This document shows positions 15,691 to 22,310 of a stretch of DNA of 22,744 nucleotides, piece after piece. The stretch covers positions 1-22,744 of the forward strand of contig CBDDXH010000011.1 of the NCBI GenBank assembly GCA_965235125.1. Direction: 5' to 3'. This DNA comes from Pelagilacustribacter hypolimneticus. GTDB taxonomy: Bacteria > Pseudomonadota > Alphaproteobacteria > Pelagibacterales > Pelagibacteraceae. Below the pieces are notes generated by a model, which did no database searches, was not told the DNA's origin, and saw only the letters and a program-made list of their open reading frames with translations. The position numbers and the translations under genes are program-made. Position 1 is the first letter of the stretch. Every line of letters starts with the position of its first letter.

Positions 15691-16929
15691 TTATTTTTTT
15701 GGTGGCTTACTAGGAGTGTACTGAGAGTAATCGTCTTTTACAGCTAAATTACAACCAGCCTGACCTAACCAATAAGGTTGAATATTTTCCCAAACTTTTG
15801 GTATAGACACTTTGTGACCTTTTCCAACTTCAACCAAGAAAATTGTATGACTTCCATGGTGACTTTTTGGATCAATAGTTACAACGCCTGATGGGCCATC
15901 AAATGAAATGCCAGATTCTAACGCAGCAATTACTTTTGGCTTATCAGTTGTTCCGGCTTTTGCAACTGCTTTTGCATATATATTAATCGCATTATATGCA
16001 TTTGCAGCTTCCATATTTACGTATGGCTCATTAGGATATACGGCTTTAAATCTTTTAATAAAGTCTTTACTTTTTTCATGATATGGACCTTCTTTGATTA
16101 CTTCATGCACTTCTTCAATATAATTGACTGTAACATACATATTCTCTAGTGCAGGAGGAGCAAATCTTCTATGCTCATATGCCTGACCAACGTTAATTGA
16201 AGTTGCCATTGGAATACCTAAACCTGCTGCCGCTTGTTGTTCATAGAATGAAGCTTGTTTAGCTCCAACTAATAAAGTCATTAAAACATCTGGTTTGGCT
16301 TTTTGTATCTTTTGAATAGTTTGACTGTATTGAGAAACGTCAAGTGGAATAAATTCTTCACCAACTAGCGTTCCACCAGCTTCTTTTACAATTTGTCTAA
16401 CCCATTCTGCAGATATTTGTCCAAAGTTATAATCAGCAGCGATTGTATAAACTTTTTTTCCATACTTCTCCATCATCCATGGAACTAATGTACTGAATTG
16501 TTGTTCAGGTACCGCGCCAGTTACAAATACATTCTTATCACACACACCACCTTCGTACTGATTATTATAGAAATAAAGCATTTTGTTTTTATCCATTATT
16601 GGTCTAATGGCCTCTCTTGATGCGCTTGAAAATGCTCCAAAAACAACATCTACTTTATCTTTTTGAATCAATCTGTTTGCAAATTCTTGAAATCGAGTGT
16701 TATCAGATTGTGTATCGTATCTCACTATTTCAAGCTGTCTACCAAGCACGCCTCCCTTAGCATTTATTTCTTTAACTGCTAATTCATAAGCGTGTATTTT
16801 TGGAACCACCGCTATGGCAAAATTTCCAGTTTCATCTTCTAAAATACCAAGCTTAATTTTTTCAGCCGCCCAAGTATTGCTAGAAAAAAACAAAAAAACT
16901 GACAGTATAACTGTAAGTATTTTTTTCAT
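15691..16929 (-). CDS. Periplasmic substrate-binding protein, UrtA/FmdD-like
   Basis: This 412-residue type I periplasmic binding protein has a clear signal peptide (MKKILTVILSVFLFFSSNTWA, cleavage near residues 21-22). The mature part starts EKIKLGILEDETGNFA, then has EINAKGGVLGRQLEIVRYDTQSD near 55-77 and FYNNQYEGGVCDKNVFVTGA near 118-137. The QYEG and TGAxPxQQ features are shared with urea and amide receptors (UrtA, FmdD, AmiC) more than with leucine-binding LivJ. It is the promoter-proximal gene of the leftward operon and has a good ribosome-binding sequence (AAGGAAAA, 16941-16934). The substrate is inferred to be an amide or urea-like molecule, because the same operon encodes an acetamidase/formamidase. 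No urease is nearby. Confidence 0.88.
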   Translation of the reverse strand: MKKILTVILSVFLFFSSNTWAAEKIKLGILEDETGNFAIAVVPKIHAYELAVKEINAKGGVLGRQLEIVRYDTQSDNTRFQEFANRLIQKDKVDVVFGAFSSASREAIRPIMDKNKMLYFYNNQYEGGVCDKNVFVTGAVPEQQFSTLVPWMMEKYGKKVYTIAADYNFGQISAEWVRQIVKEAGGTLVGEEFIPLDVSQYSQTIQKIQKAKPDVLMTLLVGAKQASFYEQQAAAGLGIPMATSINVGQAYEHRRFAPPALENMYVTVNYIEEVHEVIKEGPYHEKSKDFIKRFKAVYPNEPYVNMEAANAYNAINIYAKAVAKAGTTDKPKVIAALESGISFDGPSGVVTIDPKSHHGSHTIFLVEVGKGHKVSIPKVWENIQPYWLGQAGCNLAVKDDYSQYTPSKPPKK

Positions 16930-16983
16930 ATTATTTTCCTTATTGTTATTATTAATATTAAAACTATACCTTAAAAAGCTCTT

Positions 16984-16999
16984 ATCAAAACATTTTGAT
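16984..16999. promoter_or_regulatory. 16-bp palindrome upstream of the binding-protein gene
   Basis: ATCAAAA-CA-TTTTGAT has perfect 7-base arms. It lies 55 bases before the start of the binding-protein gene. On the minus strand its TTTTGA half is 16 bases upstream of TATAGT, so it could overlap a -35 element and act as an operator. AT-rich DNA yields such palindromes by chance at some rate. Confidence 0.35.
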
Positions 17000-17050
17000 T
17001 AAAATATTTATTATGAGTAAATTATAAAAATATTATTAAAATATCAAATA

Positions 17051-17084
17051 AATACACTTTTAAGTTGTATTAAATAAGAATACA
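17051..17084. promoter_or_regulatory. Three alternating AATACA/TGTATT half-sites in the divergent promoter region
   Basis: AATACA (17051-17056), TGTATT (17066-17071) and AATACA (17079-17084) alternate in orientation and form two overlapping inverted repeats with 9- and 7-base spacers. The second, TGTATT-N7-AATACA, fits the T-N11-A form bound by LysR-type regulators. The location between the divergent transporter operon and nitrilase gene suits a shared operator. No regulator gene is encoded nearby. The other parts of this 249-base gap (16930-17178) show only AT-rich sequence. Confidence 0.4.
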
Positions 17085-17155
17085 TTATTAAGTGGATTAA
17101 AGATATTGTCTTAATACTTTTTTTGTCTTAAAAAAACTCAAGATTTTTTTAACTA

Positions 17156-17161
17156 TATAAT
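17156..17161 (+). promoter_or_regulatory. Candidate -10 element of the tandem nitrilase gene
   Basis: A consensus TATAAT at 17156-17161 would start transcription around 17168, leaving a leader of about 11 bases before the ATG at 17179. No good -35 hexamer is at the usual distance, and no Shine-Dalgarno sequence is visible, so translation may be nearly leaderless. Confidence 0.35.
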
Positions 17162-17178
17162 TAAAAAAAATAACAATT

Positions 17179-18933
17179 ATGACAAGAACTTTAAAAGAAA
17201 AATATAAAGTTGCTGCAGTTCAATACGAACCTTCTCAATTTAAAAAAGATCATAATATCCATTCTCTGCTAAACCTCTGTGAAGAAGCGGCAAAAAATGG
17301 TGCAAAACTTATCGTAACGCCAGAGATGGGAACAACTGGATACTGTTTTTTGAACAGAAAAGAAATTAGTTCTTTAGTTGAATCAATTCCTGGACCTACT
17401 ACAGAAAAATTTTACGAAATTGCAAAAAAATTTAATTGTTTTATTGTAGTTGGACTACCTGAAGTAGATGGTGAAACTCTACTATATTATAATTCAGCAG
17501 TACTTATTGGACCTAACGGAATAGTTGGTAAACATCGTAAAAGCCATTCTTATATTGCAGAACCTAAATGGTCTGCACCAGGGCAAGACCATTTAGTCTT
17601 TGATACAGAAATTGGAAAAATAGGTATTTTGATTTGTATGGACATACACTTTATCGAAACTGCTAGAATCGTTGCTCTACAAAAAGCAGACATCATAGTT
17701 CATATAAGTAACTGGCTTAGTGAAAGGACGCCTGGACCATATTGGATTAGTAGAGCTTTCGAAAATGGCTGTTATTTAATAGAGGGAAATCGATGGGGAT
17801 TAGAAAGAACTGTTCAATTTAGTGGCGGAAGTTGTGTAATTAATCCTGATGGATCTATAGCTTCAGTAATCGATAAAGGTGACGGGATAGCTTATGCGGA
17901 TATTGATATTTCATGGTCTAGAAAAAGAGAAGTTTTAAACGAAAAAATATTTGATGATAGAAGGCCTGAAATGTATTTAAATTTACCAACAAATCCTTAT
18001 TTGTGGAATCCGCTTGATTTTTTTGGTTTGTATGGAATGGATCCTTTGCCCAAAGGTAAAGAGTCCATAGTTTCTATAGTACAAATGAATACAACGAATA
18101 ATATAAATCAAAACTTAAAAGAAATTTTTAAACATTTAAAAATGGCTAAAGATAGTTCAAGTGAATTGATAGTTTTTCCTGAATTAGCTTTAACTGGCCA
18201 CTTAAATAAAAATAAATCAGCAATTAGTAAAAATAATTCTATAATCTTACAGTTGGCAAATTATGCAAATGAAAATAATATTTATATTTGCTGTGGATTT
18301 GCAGAAAAAGAAGGAAAAGAATTTTATAATTCTTCTATACTTTTTGGTCCTGAAGGAATTCTTGGAATTTATAGAAAAATTCATTTAAATAGTGAAGACA
18401 AAAAGTGGGCTAGCGAGGGTAATGAATGGAAATATTATGACACCAAAATTGGAAGAATTGGTTTAATGATAGGTTATGATGCTATTTTTCCAGAATCAGC
18501 AAGGTGCTTAGGCTTATATGGGTGTGATTTGGTTTTATGCTCTTCGGCTCAAAAAGGAATTTTCACTCACGGACATAAAGGAAGTAATATTAGGCAGAAT
18601 TATCCTATTCCAACGGGTACGGACCCAAATCATTGGAATCACTTCAGAATAAGGGGTGGTGAAAATAACATATACTTTTTATTTGCGAATATTTCCGATA
18701 AAAAAAATAATTATTTTGGTAAAAGTGGAATTTTTGGACCAGATCCTTTTAAATTTCCAAGAGAAGAAAGTTTAATTCACGATGATAAAGACATGACTCA
18801 TTTAAAGATAGATACTTCTAATTTAGACACAAATTATCCTACTAATGTTGTAAGAGATAAGTTTATGATGTCAATGAGACAACCACATCATTACATTCCG
18901 CTAATAAAACACTTTCAAAAAAAAATATTCTAG
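17179..18933 (+). CDS. Tandem nitrilase-superfamily (carbon-nitrogen hydrolase) protein with degenerate second domain
   Basis: This 584-residue protein holds two full nitrilase-type domains, about 8-265 and 295-570. Domain 1 has the complete triad: Glu49 (VTPEMGTTGY), Lys121 (GKHRKSHSY) and Cys153 (GILICMDIHF). Domain 2 keeps Glu335 (VFPELALTGH) and Lys400 (IYRKIHL), but the cysteine position is Gly432 in GLMIGYDAIFPES, codon GGT at 18472-18474. Domain 1 should be active on an amide, nitrile or carbamoyl substrate; domain 2 is probably structural or regulatory. Nitrilase-type enzymes oligomerise through their catalytic domains, so the fusion may form an active/inactive pair within one chain. 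It is transcribed divergently from the amide transporter operon and converges on lpxB. The precise substrate is unknown; an aliphatic amidase is one option. Confidence 0.85.
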   Translation: MTRTLKEKYKVAAVQYEPSQFKKDHNIHSLLNLCEEAAKNGAKLIVTPEMGTTGYCFLNRKEISSLVESIPGPTTEKFYEIAKKFNCFIVVGLPEVDGETLLYYNSAVLIGPNGIVGKHRKSHSYIAEPKWSAPGQDHLVFDTEIGKIGILICMDIHFIETARIVALQKADIIVHISNWLSERTPGPYWISRAFENGCYLIEGNRWGLERTVQFSGGSCVINPDGSIASVIDKGDGIAYADIDISWSRKREVLNEKIFDDRRPEMYLNLPTNPYLWNPLDFFGLYGMDPLPKGKESIVSIVQMNTTNNINQNLKEIFKHLKMAKDSSSELIVFPELALTGHLNKNKSAISKNNSIILQLANYANENNIYICCGFAEKEGKEFYNSSILFGPEGILGIYRKIHLNSEDKKWASEGNEWKYYDTKIGRIGLMIGYDAIFPESARCLGLYGCDLVLCSSAQKGIFTHGHKGSNIRQNYPIPTGTDPNHWNHFRIRGGENNIYFLFANISDKKNNYFGKSGIFGPDPFKFPREESLIHDDKDMTHLKIDTSNLDTNYPTNVVRDKFMMSMRQPHHYIPLIKHFQKKIF

Positions 18934-19155
18934 GACCAGTAACCTGACAACAGAGCGCTACCACTTATGATCAAATATTACTTCTGTTTTTTTCGTCTTC
19001 TTCGGTAGTTGTTGACTACATAGGTATTTTTAAACTAACCGCTAATTGATTATAAAAAATGAGTCCTGCAATTAAAACAATTGCATTAGCCATTAAACAT
19101 AATGTTCTTTTTTTTGATTGGGATTAAATAATTTTTTTTATCTTATTGTGAGTGA
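18934..19155. other. 222-base convergent gap with no firm gene
   Basis: This lies between the convergent nitrilase and lpxB genes. Positions 18934-18970 are clearly more GC-rich than the surroundings. On the minus strand they read AGTGGTAGCGCTCTG, like the D-arm region of a tRNA, but no matching T-arm or acceptor stem follows. Weak pairing (CTG-TTGT-CAG flanked by GTAGC/GTTAC) is possible. A T run at 18989-18995 lies beyond it. No standard terminator was found for either gene. Confidence 0.4.
19016..19093 (-). CDS. Possible 25-residue membrane peptide
   Basis: Downstream of lpxB on the same strand, an ATG at 19093 opens a 25-codon frame starting MANAIVLIAGLIFYNQ and ending at TAG. It contains one stretch hydrophobic enough for a short membrane helix. 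There is no Shine-Dalgarno sequence, and the frame stays open upstream for 10 codons without an ATG, GTG or TTG start, so it could be the tail of a broken gene or chance. I do not recognise it. Confidence 0.2.
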   Translation of the reverse strand: MANAIVLIAGLIFYNQLAVSLKIPM

Positions 19156-20286
19156 CTATAAGAGTCTACTTAGAGCTTTACTAGCTAATTCAGAGGAAGA
19201 TTTTTCTGTCTTGAATTGACTTAATATCAATTCAGTTTTTTTTACTTGTTCCTGCATTTTTGAGGGTGTTTCTAAAAAATTACTTACTAAATTAAAAATA
19301 TTTTTTGAATTGCAATTTGATTGCAATAGCTCTGGAATAATTTCTTCTTTAGCTGCAATATTAATTAGATTAGCATAATTAATTTGAACTAACATTTTAA
19401 CAATTAAAAAATTTATAAAACTCATTTTATAAAGAATGATTGATGGAATTTTGGCATGACATATTTCAAGAGAAACTGTTCCTGATTTAGCAACAGCAAA
19501 AATTGATTTTTTAAGTAAATGAGCTTTAAGCTTATCATCACTTATTACTTCACAATTACTCACTTCACTATTTTTTATATAAGATTGAATTAAGTCTTTA
19601 TATTCTCTTGTTGAATGGAACACGTAAGTAATGTCATTATACTTGTCTTTCATTAATTTTATAAAGTTTAGAAGAATTGGCATTAAGATATCAATTTCTG
19701 AAATACGGCTTCCAGCAAAAATAGATATCAAACTTTTATTTTTTCCAACAAATTGATTGATATCAATTTTATCATCAGGTTTATCTTCTAATAAAGGGTG
19801 ACCTACAAATTCACAACTGACCTGTTCTTTTTCAAAGTAAGGTTTCTCAAAGTTAAAAAGTAACAAAATATGATCAATAAATTTTTTAATTTTTTTAACT
19901 CTACCTTCTCTCCAGACCCAGACTTGAGGTGCAATATAATGAACGGTTTTAATAGTGGAATCTATATTTTTTACTTTCTCAGCTACTCTTAAAGTAAAAT
20001 CAGGACTATCAACGGTAAAAAGGATATCAGGCTTAAATTTCAGAATAGCCTTCACAGTTTCATTAATTTTATTATTAATTTTAAATATATTCAGTAGTAC
20101 TTTAGTAAATCCAAGATAAGTAATCTCTCTTAGATCATAAATTGATTGTATGCCTAAAAATTTAAGATTTTCACCTCCAACAGACAAATATTCTATATCG
20201 GGATTAATTAGTTTTAATTTAGATATAACTTTTGAGGCAAGTTTGTCACCAGAAGGTTCACCCGTTAATATAAATATTTTTTTCAT
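19156..20286 (-). CDS. lpxB: Lipid-A-disaccharide synthase
   Basis: This 376-residue glycosyltransferase (family GT19) joins UDP-2,3-diacylglucosamine and lipid X into the lipid A disaccharide at the inner membrane face. The start KIFILTGEPSGDKLASKVI carries the GEPSGD motif at 9-14. YLSVGGENL, FTVDSPDFTLRVAEK and HYIAPQVWVWREGRVKKI follow in family order. FVGHPLLED and SIFAGSRISEI (usually LPGSRxxEI) mark the second Rossmann domain, and AVAKSGTVSLEICHAKIPSIILYK the UDP-sugar site. The start overlaps the lpxI stop by 4 bases. In many alphaproteobacteria gltA follows lpxB; here a short gap and the accessory region follow instead. Confidence 0.96.
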   Translation of the reverse strand: MKKIFILTGEPSGDKLASKVISKLKLINPDIEYLSVGGENLKFLGIQSIYDLREITYLGFTKVLLNIFKINNKINETVKAILKFKPDILFTVDSPDFTLRVAEKVKNIDSTIKTVHYIAPQVWVWREGRVKKIKKFIDHILLLFNFEKPYFEKEQVSCEFVGHPLLEDKPDDKIDINQFVGKNKSLISIFAGSRISEIDILMPILLNFIKLMKDKYNDITYVFHSTREYKDLIQSYIKNSEVSNCEVISDDKLKAHLLKKSIFAVAKSGTVSLEICHAKIPSIILYKMSFINFLIVKMLVQINYANLINIAAKEEIIPELLQSNCNSKNIFNLVSNFLETPSKMQEQVKKTELILSQFKTEKSSSELASKALSRLL

Positions 20287-21077
20287 ACTGCTGAAATAAA
20301 CATTTTATTTTTATTAGCAAAATTAATAAGTTGTTTTTTCTCTAAACAAATATTCTTTTTATTTTTTAAAACTATTCCTTTCAATCCTACTTTTTTACAT
20401 TGCATTAATGTTTTTAAACCAATAGTTGGTAAATCAATTCTCAAATCTTGTTTTTTCTTTGGAAATTTTGCTAAAATTCCTTTTAGTATTTTTTGTTTTC
20501 TTTTTATTTTCCTTAACATTTGTTGAGTGCCGCTATTTCCTTCGGTTGCTAATACTTTATTATTTCTAACAACTGTTCCTTGGCTAAAACTATAATTATT
20601 TAATTTTTTTAAAGTTAAAACTGCTTTTTTGATATCAATTTTATCTTCATTATTAGGCTTAATTTTTGTATGAATGCCTTTTGCTAAACTAAGCTCAGGC
20701 GTAAACGTTAAAGAATTTATAGTCTTAATTTTTTCTATTTTAAAAATATTAATTACTTCATTTAGGATGGCAGCATCTCCAATTTTAGATGCCTTGATAA
20801 TTCTTGGAATATAATAAATACCTTTTAAATCTAGTTTAAGTTTTGAAAAATTGGGTTTTTTTACTTTGCCAGCAAAAAGTACTTTTTTACAATTATTAAC
20901 TTTTAAAATATTTATAATTTTTCCTATTTGACCGATTGAAACAGAATTAAAATTTTTATTTTTTTTAAAAATTTTATTTTTTGTTAAATCGATAATTAAG
21001 TATTTTATTTTATTTTTTTTAATTTTTTTTAGGATTTCTTTTGGAAAATTTGTTTCTCCAAATATTAATCCAATCAT
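20283..21077 (-). CDS. lpxI: UDP-2,3-diacylglucosamine pyrophosphatase LpxI
   Basis: This 264-residue protein of the LpxI (formerly DUF1009) family hydrolyses UDP-2,3-diacylglucosamine to lipid X, replacing LpxH in most alphaproteobacteria. Features are the start MIGLIFGETNFPKEI, the VLFAGKVKKPNF block near 67-77, GDAAILNEV near 100-108, QGTVVRNNKVLATEGNSGT near 166-184, and DLPTIGLKTL at 215-224, whose Asp215 corresponds to the essential aspartate of characterised LpxI. It is Lys/Ile-rich and quite diverged, but its position between lpxA and lpxB makes the call safe. It starts 1 base after the lpxA stop. Confidence 0.93.
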   Translation of the reverse strand: MIGLIFGETNFPKEILKKIKKNKIKYLIIDLTKNKIFKKNKNFNSVSIGQIGKIINILKVNNCKKVLFAGKVKKPNFSKLKLDLKGIYYIPRIIKASKIGDAAILNEVINIFKIEKIKTINSLTFTPELSLAKGIHTKIKPNNEDKIDIKKAVLTLKKLNNYSFSQGTVVRNNKVLATEGNSGTQQMLRKIKRKQKILKGILAKFPKKKQDLRIDLPTIGLKTLMQCKKVGLKGIVLKNKKNICLEKKQLINFANKNKMFISAV

Positions 21078-21078
21078 T

Positions 21079-21864
21079 TTATTCTAAATTTAATGGTGTA
21101 CAAATAGGTCTTTTTTTGTCTTTTGATATAAAGTTAATTACTTCCTCAACAAGTTCATTATCTTTAAATTCACCATTTATTTTGCTTAAATTCTCATGAA
21201 GATTTTTAGAAGAAAATATTTCATCATAAGCCTTGCTAAGTTCCATAATCTTATTGTTTTCATAATTTTTTCTTCTAAGACCTATTAAATTTAATCCTTG
21301 CAAATAATTTCTATTTCCAATTGATAAGCCAAAGGGGATGACATCTTTTAATACTCCTGTCATGCCGCCGATCATGGCTAATCTTCCAATTCTAGTAAAC
21401 TGTTGAACCGCTGAGTTGCCTCCTATTACAACAGAATCTTCTATAACTACGTGGCCGCCTAATGGGACATTATTTGCTATAATTACATTATTTCCAACTT
21501 TACAATCATGAGCAATGTGAGAAGAAATCATAAATAGACAATCGCTACCAATTGTAGTTTCGCCTCCCCCACCTGATGTTCCTGGATTAATCGTTACATG
21601 TTCTCTAATCCTATTTCTTTCTCCTATGACTAATCTATTTGGCTCATTTTTATATTTAAGATCCTGCGGAGAAGTTCCAATACTAGCAAAAGGGTAAATT
21701 TTCGTATCTTTTCCAATCTTTGTATTTCCTTCTACATGTACATTTGAAACTAATTCAACTCCTTCATCCAATTGAACTAAATCGCCAATGTTACAAAACG
21801 GTCCAATTTTTACGTTATTTCCTATTTTAGCTTTTTTTGAAATAATGCTGGAACTATGAATCAT
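21079..21864 (-). CDS. lpxA: UDP-N-acetylglucosamine acyltransferase
   Basis: This 261-residue enzyme performs the first step of lipid A synthesis, 3-O-acylation of UDP-GlcNAc from acyl-ACP. The N-terminal two-thirds shows hexapeptide repeats of a left-handed beta helix (SKKAKIGNNVKIGPF...GNTKIGKDTKIYPFASIG). SSHIAHDCKVGNNV carries His119, which matches the catalytic His125 of the E. coli enzyme. PQDLKYKNEPNRLVIGERNRIREHVTIN is the typical active-site wall. The C-terminal helices begin with NLIGLRRKNY. It overlaps fabZ by 4 bases. Confidence 0.97.
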   Translation of the reverse strand: MIHSSSIISKKAKIGNNVKIGPFCNIGDLVQLDEGVELVSNVHVEGNTKIGKDTKIYPFASIGTSPQDLKYKNEPNRLVIGERNRIREHVTINPGTSGGGGETTIGSDCLFMISSHIAHDCKVGNNVIIANNVPLGGHVVIEDSVVIGGNSAVQQFTRIGRLAMIGGMTGVLKDVIPFGLSIGNRNYLQGLNLIGLRRKNYENNKIMELSKAYDEIFSSKNLHENLSKINGEFKDNELVEEVINFISKDKKRPICTPLNLE

Positions 21865-22310
21865 TTTCTATCTACTATAGTTGCTGACCACTCAGCATCA
21901 GCCATTCTTTTTCCATCTACTTTTGCTGTGCCTTTATACTTCCAAACTCTGCCATGTGATCTGATAGCTTCTATTTCTAATTGAAGTTCACAATCGGGTA
22001 TGATTGGATTTCTGAATCTGGCTTTATCTACACTCATTAAAAAAACTAATTTATTTTCATATTCCTTAGGATCTATTCCGCATGCTGTTAAAGCAGCTGC
22101 AGCCTGACCAAAAGCTTCTATTATTAAAACACCAGGCATAATTGGTTGTCCTGGAAAATGACCTTGAACATAAAAACCATTTTTTTTAACATACATTATT
22201 GCAGTTGCAGATTTTAAATGAACTATTTTAGTCAACTTGTCGATTAAAAGCATAGGCGCTCTATGCGGTAATAAACTTTCAATTTTTTTTCTATCTATTG
22301 TGTCAATCAT
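21861..22310 (-). CDS. fabZ: 3-hydroxyacyl-ACP dehydratase FabZ
   Basis: This 149-residue hot-dog-fold enzyme removes water from 3-hydroxyacyl-ACP in fatty acid elongation and competes with LpxA for the 3-hydroxyacyl-ACP pool, which explains its place in this operon. The start LLPHRAPMLLIDKL is standard. His51 in QGHFPGQPIMPGVL and Glu65 in IIEAFGQAAA correspond to the catalytic pair of E. coli FabZ (His54/Glu68). The length fits. The ATG shares its A with the lpxD stop (TAATG), and the stop overlaps lpxA. Confidence 0.97.
   Translation of the reverse strand: MIDTIDRKKIESLLPHRAPMLLIDKLTKIVHLKSATAIMYVKKNGFYVQGHFPGQPIMPGVLIIEAFGQAAAALTACGIDPKEYENKLVFLMSVDKARFRNPIIPDCELQLEIEAIRSHGRVWKYKGTAKVDGKRMADAEWSATIVDRK

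Noticed and set aside
10474..18941. ACTGGTC shared (in opposite orientation) by both ends of the accessory block, as an attachment-site repeat
   Set aside because: Only about 7 bases match and no integrase or longer repeat exists; chance is sufficient.
18934..18970. A tRNA gene on the minus strand
   Set aside because: Only a D-arm-like stretch is seen; no anticodon stem of proper geometry, T-arm or acceptor pairing could be found.
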